From positions 169,512,615 through 169,576,614 of the forward strand of contig NC_092858.1 of assembly GCF_032062135.1 (NCBI RefSeq): a stretch of DNA of 64,000 bases. The letters are read 5' to 3'. Shown one piece after another: positions 55,811-64,000 of this stretch. The first letter of the stretch is position 1, and every line of letters starts with the position of its first letter. The DNA is from Pyxicephalus adspersus (lineage: Eukaryota > Chordata > Amphibia > Anura > Pyxicephalidae). Below the pieces are notes generated by a model. That model saw only the letters and a program-made list of their open reading frames with translations. It was not told the DNA's origin and made no database searches. A program made the position numbers and the translations under genes.

Positions 55811-56534
55811 AAAAGTAAAGACGGGCTCTATAGCAGACAGAACTGTTTATTACACTTTGTGGTATAATTTATAAACACCAGAATGGTGTCACCCCCATTG
55901 CTTGCAAGATTCTGCAGCATGTAAGGGTATGATTTTGGCAAGCCAGGTAAGTTCTCTCTTTATTGGTCCCTCATATTGGCGAGTTGCCACCACCTACAGA
56001 ACTGCAGTCAGGGATAGAATAAAGCAAAATGGGCCCATAGGCCCATAAAGCTACCGGGTTGGTGCATAGTTCTGACCAATTTTGCCCTCTGGCTTGGTGC
56101 AGGATTGTAGAGGTTGTAGCTGTGGCCCCTGGACACCCACTGGGCCTTACATTTCCTTGTACAGCTCTAAACATATTACATGGCAGAGGAGTGGGTGCCA
56201 GGGGGGTCAGTCCTTCCTATGGATTTTTTTTGGCTTTTGTATGAAAAATAACCAGCTGAATTTTAACCCAGGTTGACCTGTTCCTCAATCATAGAGTCTC
56301 ACTTCCTTTGTCACAGAATGGCGAATCTCTTCCTGCTGTGTTCCTGCTGTAAATTGAAGCAAAATATTCAGAAGGGATGGCGGCTGGGTGGATCTCTTGA
56401 CCAAAGTCCCTGAGATATGCAGCAGGAGCTTGATGTGCGAATAAATAAAAAATAATTCCAAAAATTGTTTGCAACTGCAACAGTGACACCTGCTGGATAT
56501 ATCACGTCAGTGCACCGGGCTTAATTTCCTAAAG

Positions 56535-57193
56535 CAGGAGCGTCAAACTCAAATACACAGAGGGCCAAAATTAAAAACTTAGACAAAGTTGAGGACCAAC
56601 CTTGAAATTTATTGAAAAAAATGAGGAAAGTTTTCCTTCTCATTAGATATAAAACCTTTTCATATGGAGTCAGAGGTTTTGCTTCACATTCAATCTGGAA
56701 CAAGCTTATAATTTAATTTAAATATTATTTAGGAAAAAATCTTATGCCTTTCTCTATTTGTAGCCTTCTAAATTAAATTTCAATCGTAACCGTTTTGCAC
56801 AGGCTAACAATAATAATAATATTCTTCTATGAAAATCCAACCATTCAAGTCCATGCCTTGGAGTAGGAAGGAAACGTACAGCTAATGGGGAGTGCTGGAA
56901 ATGCCAGACGCAGCCAATGCCAAGCTAAATCTTATGAGTGGCCCGCCGCTGGAACTGCCTCTTTTTTGAAATAGTGCTGCTACTAAAATTCCCGGCATTA
57001 TTTGCGTCTACAAAAGTCTAATGCGGGGCCACGCATAGACAGAGAGCCCGCTGGTCTATAGATGCAAGTGATGCCAGCTGGGACTTGTAGTAGCGGCGCT
57101 ATTTTAATGCAGCGGCGGGTCAGCTGCAGTTCATATTAAGGATTTCTTTGGGGGCCAAAAAAAAGGACATTGGAGCCAGATTTGGCACCCCTG
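56535..57193 (-). mobile_element. hAT element family 1, copy 3, with perfect 8-bp duplication
   Basis: Left end CAGGAGCGTCAAACTC and right end TTTGGCACCCCTG are imperfect inverted repeats. The flanks are TCCTAAAG on both sides (56527-56534 and 57194-57201). 659 bp without a transposase frame. The left 100 bp match the fragment at 14899-14993 in reverse. Confidence 0.92.
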
Positions 57194-57232
57194 TCCTAAA
57201 GGGTTAGTCCATACAGAAGTGCGAGCTCAGGA

Positions 57233-58388
57233 ACTCATTCACTGGACAGTTTATTAAGTACACCTGTTCACCTGCTTGTCAACCTAAATATCAGCCAATC
57301 ACACGGCAGCAACTCAATGTGTAGATATTCGGATGAACTGCTTAAGTTTGAACCGAGCATTAGAATGGGCAAGAAAGGTGATTTAAGTGATTGAACGTAG
57401 TGGTATGGTTGTTGGTGCTAGGCGGGCTGCTCTGAGTATTTCAGCTGGGATTTTCACCCACAACCCTCAGCAGGGTTTACAGAGAATGGTCTGCAAAAGG
57501 GTAAATAACCAGCCCTCCGGATGAAAATGGCGAGGTCAGAGGAGAATGGCCAGACTGGTTGGAGTTGATAGAAGGGCAACAGGAACTCAAATAATCACTT
57601 GTTACGCCTGAGGTCTGCAGATGATCATCTTTGAATCCACAACACTTCCAGCTTGGAACAGATGAATTACAGCAGCGGGAGAACACACCGGGGGCCACTC
57701 TTATCAACTAAGAACAGGCACCCAAGGCTACAATTACCATGGGCTCACCAAAATTAGACAAGAGAAGATTGGAAAAATGTTGGATGGTCTGCTTTGGGGG
57801 TGTTTTTCTGCTAAGGGGACAAGACCCCTTCACCGCATCAAAGGGACAATGGACGGGGCCATGTACCGCCAAATCTTCGGTGAGCACCTCCTTCCCTTAG
57901 CCAGGGCATTGAAAATGGGTCGTGGATGGGTATTCCAGCATGACAATGACCCAAAACACATGGCCCAAACAACAAAGGAGTGGCTCAAGAAGAAGCACAT
58001 GAAGGTCCTGGAGTGGCCTAAGCCAGTCCCAAAGAAAATCTGTGGAGGGAGCTGAAGGTTCAAGTTGCCAAACATCAGCCTTGAAACCTTACTGACTTGG
58101 GAGAGGATCTGCAAAGAGGCCTGGGACAAAATCCCTCCTGAGATGTGTGCAAACCTGGTGGCCAACTAGAAGAAACCTCTAACCTCGGTGATTGCCAACA
58201 AGGGGTTTGCCACCAAGTACTAAGTCATCTTTTTGTGACGGGAACAAATACTTATTTCACTCATTACAATGCACATCAAGCTCTGACTTTTGAGCAATGG
58301 GTTTTTGAGGGTTCTTTTGTTGTTATTCTGTCTCTCCCACCTACAATAAACCTACCATTACAATTATAGATTTCTTTACCTCACTGTA
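57233..58388 (+). mobile_element. Chimeric Tc1-like transposon
   Basis: The left part (57233 to about 57790) belongs to one Tc1 family: TIR-like CACTGGACAGTTTATTAAGT, then N-terminal transposase sequence ('gggcaagaaaggtgattt', 'gagaatggccagactggttg'). At about 57775-57795 it switches to a second Tc1 family, whose transposase C-terminal half and right end (TTTCTTTACCTCACTGTA) follow. The two ends do not match, so this cannot be an intact element. Confidence 0.8.
57777..58055 (+). pseudogene. Tc1-like transposase C-terminal fragment
   Basis: The open frame of 92 codons contains [36 protein letters not shown], and [20 protein letters not shown] with the second catalytic Asp of the DDE domain. 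The SPDLNPIENLW-type stretch carrying the last acidic residue is disrupted: a short deletion and frameshift put ENLWREL into another frame. It is non-functional. Confidence 0.85.
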
Positions 58389-58394
58389 TCCTCG

Positions 58395-58460
58395 GCAGAG
58401 ACAATTTCATCATAGAGTTTGATGGTTTTCATGACTTCACTTAAAGAGACATTCAGTGTT
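58395..58460 (-). mobile_element. Tc1/Sleeping Beauty-like remnant, part 1
   Basis: 'catcatagagtttgatggtt' and 'catgacttcacttaaagaga' resemble salmonid-type Tc1 transposase DNA read from the opposite strand. Part 2 is at 59050-59190. The two parts overlap in content, so the element has been broken and partly duplicated. Confidence 0.5.
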
Positions 58461-58471
58461 CATGATTTAAT

Positions 58472-58815
58472 CTTGTCTTCCTGCTCATGTGACATTGTAG
58501 AGGCCTGCTCATTGGCTGCTTTAACTTTGTTCCTCTCATGTGACATTGTATAAGCCTGCCAATTAGCCTGCAGCACTATATCCTGGGAGGAGGTCACATG
58601 TCCATCTACACCTGAGTGTTTATTGAGGGCATCAACGGGGATTCAGGACTATAAACAGGGGTGGGTTCTATATAAAAGAGAACCTGTCACCTTGCCCGTT
58701 CTTGTTGTTCTGTTGCTCAAATCAAACAAAAAATTGGTCTTCTTGCAGAGAATAAAGCCTACAACATCGGCTTGGGAAAAAGCCTGAAAGTAGCGGGAGG
58801 AACCATTGAAACTCA
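58472..58815 (+). repeat. Duplicated non-coding segment, copy A
   Basis: Shares with 60048-60443 the ordered blocks CTCATGTGACATTGTAGAGG, 'tgggaggaggtcacatgtcc', 'ggactataaacaggggtgg', 'agagaacctgtcaccttgcc' and 'gcgggaggaaccattgaaac'. About 1.6 kb separates the copies. No open frame is conserved between them. Confidence 0.8.
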
Positions 58816-59049
58816 AAAACCTCCAATTTAGACCAAAGTCCAGATCTCCACTGGTCTAATGTCCGTTCCTTGTGTTTCCAAGATATTCTCTTCGTTCCTC
58901 AGTGTTGGCTTCTTTGCAGCAATTTGGCCATGAAGTCCAGTTGATGTTGAGATTTGTCTGCTGCTTGAACTCTGTGAACCATTATTGTTCTGGTTTTGGA
59001 GGTCTCCGAGGCTGGGAGACTTATCCTCGGTCTTGGTCTTCCTTTCCCG

Positions 59050-59190
59050 AGTGCCAATTTCATGACTTCACTTGCGGAGACATTTAACATTTGTGAAGAT
59101 TTCCGAATTGACTGCCCTTTATGTCCTTCAGTAATGATGGGCCGTTCTTTCTCTTAGGCGAGCGATTCTTAAAAAGAACTGCTGTCCAAT
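59050..59190 (-). mobile_element. Tc1/Sleeping Beauty-like remnant, part 2
   Basis: 'catgacttcacttgcggaga', 'ttccgaattgactgcccttt' and 'tcagtaatgatgggccgttc' are the continuation expected for the same Tc1 type. All frames are broken. Confidence 0.5.
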
Positions 59191-60047
59191 AGGTCTATTG
59201 ACTGTGTAAAACTTGAGGGTCTCCAGAACATTAAGCAGCCCATGAATTTCTTTTGACGAGAAAGTGCGTTACTAGAAAACCATTCCTGATGACAACCTCC
59301 TGGTTCTGGGGGCCATACAAGGCGATGGTAAGGAGGACGAAAAATGGAGCCCCTCCTATGAGAGGTCTTATCACACGCCAAATCCTCCATCACAATCAAC
59401 ACTTCCAGGTGACACACACATAGGAAGACTGAGGAATTTTATTTAAAAAAACTATGGTAAAAGGGAACCATAAAATCTCAAATAATTTGACGTAAGGTAG
59501 ACGCTGGTTTAAATAAAGCTTTTCCCGGCTTTCCCTGTGAATCACTATAGACAAATATACAATAGCAATTACAAAGCTCTCTGGCTCTGCCACTGGCCAG
59601 GCTTACCTGAGGTTCCAGTGCTGGGCCAACCAATACCAAGCGCTTAAAATATGGCCGAATGGTGGACTCCATAATGCAGCTGTAGTATTGGAGGCTGCAC
59701 AGAAGTTTGGTTCAAAGAGTACCTGTCACCTTCACATCCTATCCTGACCCAGAATATGGTCATGTGACAATGGTCATGTGGTGAGAAAATGACCCATTGT
59801 CATTGTGCAGACCTCCCTGTGAACGCTACCTACCACAAATAATGTCATCTGCTGTTGGCCGGCTGCCTGTGGATCCCAACCTACCTGCTGGACTGTTCAC
59901 AAGTATCACAATTGGGAGGTAAGTACAGAAGTACAAATCACTACTATTATAGAAAAACCTTCCAGCTTGTGTTAAGGCCACAGTCATACTTTAACTTTGT
60001 CCTCCTGCCCATTGGACATTGTAGAGGCCCGCAGATTCGTTGTTTTA

Positions 60048-60443
60048 ACATTGTCCTCCTGCTCATGTGACATTGTAGAGGCCTGCCAATTGGCCGCTTC
60101 AACTTTGTCCCTTCTGCTCATGTGACATTCTATAGGCCTGACGATTGTCCCCCGGTTCCTGGGAGGAGGTCATATGCCCATCTATACTTGAGTATTTATT
60201 GAGGGCTCCACCATCAATGGGGTGCAGGACTATAAACAGGGGTGGGTTCTACAAGAGAACCTGTCACCTTGCCCCATCAGATTCATATTATACTATTTCT
60301 GAAACCAAACAAATGAATGGTCTTCCTGCAGAGAAGAATGTAAAGCCTGCTGGAAAATCCGACCCCCTGGTCCCAACTGAGCTATAGAATCGGCCTAAGG
60401 AATCACTAAATGCTTGTAAGTAGCAGGAGGAACCACTGAAACT
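60048..60443 (+). repeat. Duplicated non-coding segment, copy B
   Basis: Direct partner of 58472-58815. It is preceded by further diverged tandem copies of a unit of about 53-55 bp (TTTAACTTTGTCCTCCTG to 'gaggcccgcagatt'), starting near 59990, so the unit has spread locally as a tandem array too. Confidence 0.8.
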
Positions 60444-61810
60444 CTCAGCCAATGCAATGTCATTTGGTAACAAATGGAAATACACAATTCTGACTTTACT
60501 GACTGCATTCTTATTCCAGGTTTATGCCTCTATTTTACAGGCATTTTCAAACGCAGATCTTCAAATGGCAGCCTATATAGTTTTGCAGCTTCCAGATAAT
60601 TGGACTGCACTGTAAAACACCATACAAGATGGCGGCCTCCATTGTGTGTCAGTGAAAGGTACTCTTTGATATCTTATGTAATGCCATAAGGAAAAATAGC
60701 AGAAAACATCTTAGAAATCAATAGGACCAGTATGAGGAGAGCTATTAGCACTGGCAGCTGTGTGGCTGCACCTATACAAACTGTGCCCCCTCGGAGCAGC
60801 TACTGTCCTGCCCACGTAAACTATGCCTGGGTGGTGGCCTATTTCACGAAGGCAAAGAGCAAATGGTAACTGAAATGTGATTGGTTGTTGTAAGTTACCA
60901 CCATTTTTACATCATTACAACTCTTAAAGTGATCCTAAAGCTTCAGGTATATCCAATTTCAAAGGACAGGGATTGGGTAATACTGTTGGGTTTTCCATAC
61001 AAGTTAAATTGCCTTTATATCCTGCTCTGTAGACTCAACAGGAAGTGAGAGGAATTTATCTTTAAGCTGTCGCAACTGAAATATTCCCCCTCTATGTTTG
61101 GCATTTCCCATCACTTCTCCTTGTCCTCCCCCTCATATGAACCCTTAGACTCGTTCACCAAGGCTGACCATACCCTTGTAACCAGCACCACCGACTATAA
61201 GGACATCCCCTTTGGATTTTAAAGCTGACGTTGAAAAAACAAATGACATCACTGGAACTAAGATGAGGTAATTAAAAATGGTGATGCCATCACTGGGTCT
61301 ATGATGAGGTATTTAAAAAAATGGTGATGTTATTGATTGAATCCCAGTGGGTCTTCTGTATGTAATGCAAGCAGAATAGGGGGAGCCAGCAGGGTGCTGT
61401 ACATTGCTTTCTGAAAATAACACAGCACCTGGCCCATGTACCCCCCTCCCAGCCTGGATGTGAGCAGTGGGTAAATATAAAGAGACTTCAGTGAGTTGGT
61501 GTCTATTTGATGGTGTGGGTGTTCCCTCACTAGAAAACGTGTGCATGTGTGAATGAAGAGCCTATAAAAGCATTAAAAAAAATACATAAAAATATTCATT
61601 CTGAAATTCTAAAGTATAAATAGCCCTTCACCCAAACCCCTAACCCAACCGAAACTACGAGCTTGTCCGCTGCAGGACAAAACAACAGGTTTGGTTTAAG
61701 CCCATATAAAGTTCACTGTCTTTACTTTCATTTCCATTGCTGTACTTCCAGATGTAGAGGAGCATGTGACTCACCCCGTGACAGTTCTGGGACAATCACC
61801 CAGCACCAGC

Positions 61811-61865
61811 NNNNNNNNNNNNNNNNNNNNNNNNNNNNNNNNNNNNNNNNNNNNNNNNNNNNNNN
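61811..61865. other. Assembly gap
   Basis: A short run of N in the region between bcl9 and acp6. Confidence 0.99.
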
Positions 61866-62128
61866 AAATATTTGGAGCTGGGGGTATTAAAGCCAACCTG
61901 TTGCTTTGCACTAAAATGATCTTCCTAAACTCAAACTAAAATACAGCCTGTTAACCCAAAAACTGACCCATCCCCTAAACTAACTGGCCCCACACCAAAG
62001 ATTATCCCAGCCATAGTCAAGGTGCCTAAAACCCCATAGAACAGGTTGGGACACAGCTAAGCTTTAGGTTCACTTTAAGCCAGCCCCTTTGTGTTGGCAG
62101 TTTTTGCTCTTTCCCGGAGATAAGAATT

Positions 62129-62269
62129 CTATTTCTTGGTCTTGTTCTCGGTTTCTTTTAGGCAGCAGAGCCCCTTGTAGTCTTCTGGGCTCAGAGCGAA
62201 CTCAGAGAGCGCGTTCAGGAAATCCTCCAGTGGGCAGAGGCCGGCTCTACAACCTTTCACCACCTGTTC
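62129..62269 (-). CDS. acp6: acp6 last coding exon
   Basis: On the - strand the acceptor cttgatttgcag (AG at 62270-62271 on the + strand) opens a phase 0 exon of 46 codons and TAG (62129-62131). Residues [20 protein letters not shown], then [15 protein letters not shown], resemble the human ACP6 C-terminus ([23 protein letters not shown]). The two Cys flanking the GLCPL motif are typical of the family. The tail after YKGLC is lysine-rich and variable. Confidence 0.92.
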   Translation of the reverse strand, partial: EQVVKGCRAGLCPLEDFLNALSEFALSPEDYKGLCCLKETENKTKK

Positions 62270-62722
62270 CTGCAAATCAAGAAAAAAAATTATATTAATA
62301 GTTGGATCCCATGGCATTCATAACGTCTATATATATTCCTACATGATACAGGAACCAGCTCATGTGCACCCCTATGGGCCTGGGTAATTTTTACATCTCA
62401 GCCCTGTCATTGCCCTTAGCCATTACTCAACATATCATAGCTCTACATGCTTTATCATATACAGACTGAAACTTATCCTTTTGATCTGCAGGTGAATGAA
62501 ACAAAGTAGATACAAACGTGTTCATGTTACTTTGTATCCTTCTGTTTATAAACTCTGTGTCACACTATTTTTGACAGTATCAGCTCCAATGTGTACTCCA
62601 GATTTCTCTTCAGTCTTGCAAAGATGTACATTAGCAATGTACCAAGTAATGCTTGATGACATCATTGGATCTAAAACCTGCAGGGCAATATATCAAGGAG
62701 TATAAGGTCATGTCCTCTAGAA

Positions 62723-62951
62723 CAGTGGTTCCCAACCCCCGGGCTGCGGACCGGTTCCAGTTCGTGGCTGGTGGGTGTGGGGGCATGGGTGACAGCCGGA
62801 AGCGGTGTATGTGGGGCTTCTCAGCTGGTGTGCTGGCGGGAGGTGGTCCTGCTGGGGGGTGGCAGTGACGTAGGCTGTACATGTACTGAGCTGTGGCAAA
62901 ATTTTGTGCCGTGTTGCTGGGCCCCGCTGTGAGAAAGGTTGGGGGCCACTG
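62723..62951 (+). mobile_element. hAT MITE, family 2
   Basis: Ends CAGTGGTTCCCAACCCCC and, inverted, CAGTGGCCCCCAACC. The 8-bp flanks CTCTAGAA (62715-62722) and ATCTAGAA (62952-62959) match the hAT-preferred nTCTAGAn target with one mismatch. No coding frame in 229 bp. Confidence 0.92.
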
Positions 62952-63629
62952 ATCTAGAATATATATGGAGGAGTTGTGTATCTGCGGAGGAGCTCAGGAA
63001 ATTTCAGGCAGGATCATTCAGCCTGGCAGTAGTAGTATTAGATTAAGGTGTACTGGTGAACTTGGTTAATTTGCAGTAAATAGTGTCTGCCCATAATGCA
63101 GTTGTCGCACTCACACGGTCCCTGAACTAGGAGGCTGCGCTGACTTTATTTACAGGCAGAACGACACAATGAGTCCTGAGAAGCCACAGGGAAGAGCAGA
63201 CCTTTTAATTCAATGTAAAAATCAATAATGGGTTACGCAAGAGGCTGCTGTCATGTTCTGTGTTGAATCACCGCTCAGACCTCCCAGGACCGAGCGCTGC
63301 GCTTCATACAATCCTACAAAGAATGACTCTGATACTTTTTATGGAATCCCATTACGTGTGGTATATGTGCAGACGGATGCATCTGTCATTAGATACAGGG
63401 ATAATGGCAGGAGGTAAATAATCAGTTCCTTGTGACTGCTCTGGTGTCTTGTCTTCTTAAGTGTGTAAGGGCTACAGAGCACCTTCCCCTCTGGAGAGTC
63501 AGGCTGAGAGGCTGCTTCTATCCTGCTGCAGCTCCTAATGTAGACTGTGAGCAGTTCAGTGTGCAGTAAAATCAGAATAGGCAATTACATTACAGGGGAA
63601 GAGCTGGTACAACTGTGCAAGACTGAAGG

Positions 63630-63649
63630 AAGAGAGAGAGAGAGAGAGA
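63630..63649. repeat. (GA)n microsatellite
   Basis: About ten GA units in the acp6 last intron. Confidence 0.95.
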
Positions 63650-63814
63650 AGAAAGATGGAAGGAAAGAGCCAGATATTATGAATAGGTAGAGGGGAGGGA
63701 TAGAGAGCAAGTGAGCACATGTAAGGTCTCTGCACCAGATTTATTTAGATTCTCCCCCATGCTAACTTCCCTAGACAAGAGTGTATTTGGAGGTAGAGAG
63801 AGTCCATGACTTAC

Positions 63815-63980
63815 CTCCCCATTGTAGTTAAGACGCGCAAACCACGCCTTGGACGGCTGGTGCTGATAGAGTTCCAGTGTCAGATCAGAAGCATATGGAG
63901 GCCACTTCCCGTCAAAGATCCCCAGAGCCATCAGGAGGGGAATTAGCGTCACATCATGAGAAGCGTAAAGGAAAAGCTTC
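63815..63980 (-). CDS. acp6: acp6 penultimate coding exon (catalytic HD motif)
   Basis: ACP6 is a histidine acid phosphatase that hydrolyses lysophosphatidic acid to monoacylglycerol, mainly in mitochondria. On the - strand the exon has acceptor ttttttatttccag and donor ggggag|gtaagt and codes [40 protein letters not shown] and [15 protein letters not shown]. The His-Asp pair in SHDVT is the conserved C-terminal active-site motif of this superfamily. The N-terminal RHG motif lies beyond the window. Its first base completes a codon begun in the upstream exon, and its end is phase 0, matching the last exon. The gene is partial, running off the right edge. Confidence 0.95.
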
Positions 63981-64000
63981 CTGGAAATAAAAAAGATAAG

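Larger units (their letters stand above)
51296..62128. other. Intergenic region between bcl9 and acp6
   Basis: About 10.8 kb between convergent genes. It holds V-SINEs and L2 tails, a 58-bp minisatellite with an assembly gap, a Tigger-like element, a hAT element, a chimeric Tc1 element, Tc1 remnants and a duplicated non-coding segment. The part nearest acp6 must include its 3'UTR, whose end I cannot place. 53000-53800 and 60450-61800 show nothing I recognise. Confidence 0.7.
62270..63814 (-). other. acp6: acp6 last intron
   Basis: 1.5 kb with a hAT MITE (62723-62951) and a GA microsatellite (63630-63649). The rest, for example 62960-63600, is non-repetitive and has no gene I recognise. Confidence 0.85.

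Noticed and set aside
58899..59090. 63-codon - strand frame with a GRPRPR motif, perhaps an AT-hook protein
   Set aside because: It lies beside Tc1-like remnants, where GRPR-type motifs are common. There is no other support for a gene.
62631..62882. 83-codon - strand frame rich in Pro
   Set aside because: It overlaps the family 2 hAT MITE and reflects its GC-rich body.

Overview
The window is vertebrate nuclear DNA, and every marker in it points to a frog, probably a neobatrachian. Two genes are split by GT-AG introns. Introns and flanks are full of V-SINE/L2-type retroposons with the amphibian-style tail 'TGTACAGCGCTGCGTAATAT', plus hAT, piggyBac-like, PIF/Harbinger-like and Tc1/mariner DNA transposons. 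No bacterial, viral or CRISPR features are present. Three assembly gaps (799-1063, 55288-55559, 61811-61865) limit what can be read. The species cannot be fixed from the sequence alone.

The main gene is BCL9 on the + strand. It encodes the Wnt/beta-catenin co-activator that links beta-catenin (HD2) to Pygopus (HD1). A CpG-rich segment (about 280-720) looks like the promoter and first non-coding exon, ending at a donor at 705. A second likely 5'UTR exon lies at 18903-18983. Seven coding exons follow: 21815-21867, 26280-26596, 30494-30677, 33388-33487, 34548-36792, 47414-47671 and 49463-50535. They join without a frameshift into 1409 codons plus stop, against about 1426 residues in human BCL9. 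The 3'UTR runs to a poly(A) signal near 51272.

At the right edge, on the - strand, are the last two coding exons of ACP6 (mitochondrial lysophosphatidic acid phosphatase), at 63815-63980 and 62129-62269. Tail-to-tail BCL9/ACP6 is the same order as on human 1q21.1, so the synteny supports both calls. The 11 kb between them holds retroposons, a 58-bp minisatellite, a Tigger-like element, a chimeric Tc1 element and a duplicated non-coding segment.

Region by region: 1-720 promoter and exon 1; 1064-2520 G-rich minisatellite and its decayed continuation in intron 1; 2.5-18.9 kb intron 1 with many transposons; 18.9-21.9 kb 5'UTR exon and start exon; 21.9-34.5 kb small coding exons; 34.5-36.8 kb giant exon; 36.8-47.4 kb a 10.6-kb intron with a cluster of one short TIR-like repeat; 47.4-51.3 kb final exons and 3'UTR; 51.3-62.1 kb intergenic; 62.1-64 kb ACP6 3' end.

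I found no wholly new system. The observations most worth checking are the open, in-frame extension upstream of the usual BCL9 start codon (which itself has a poor Kozak context), several uORFs in the likely leader, a Tc1 element built from two families, and inverted composite repeats that could influence splicing or RNA structure.
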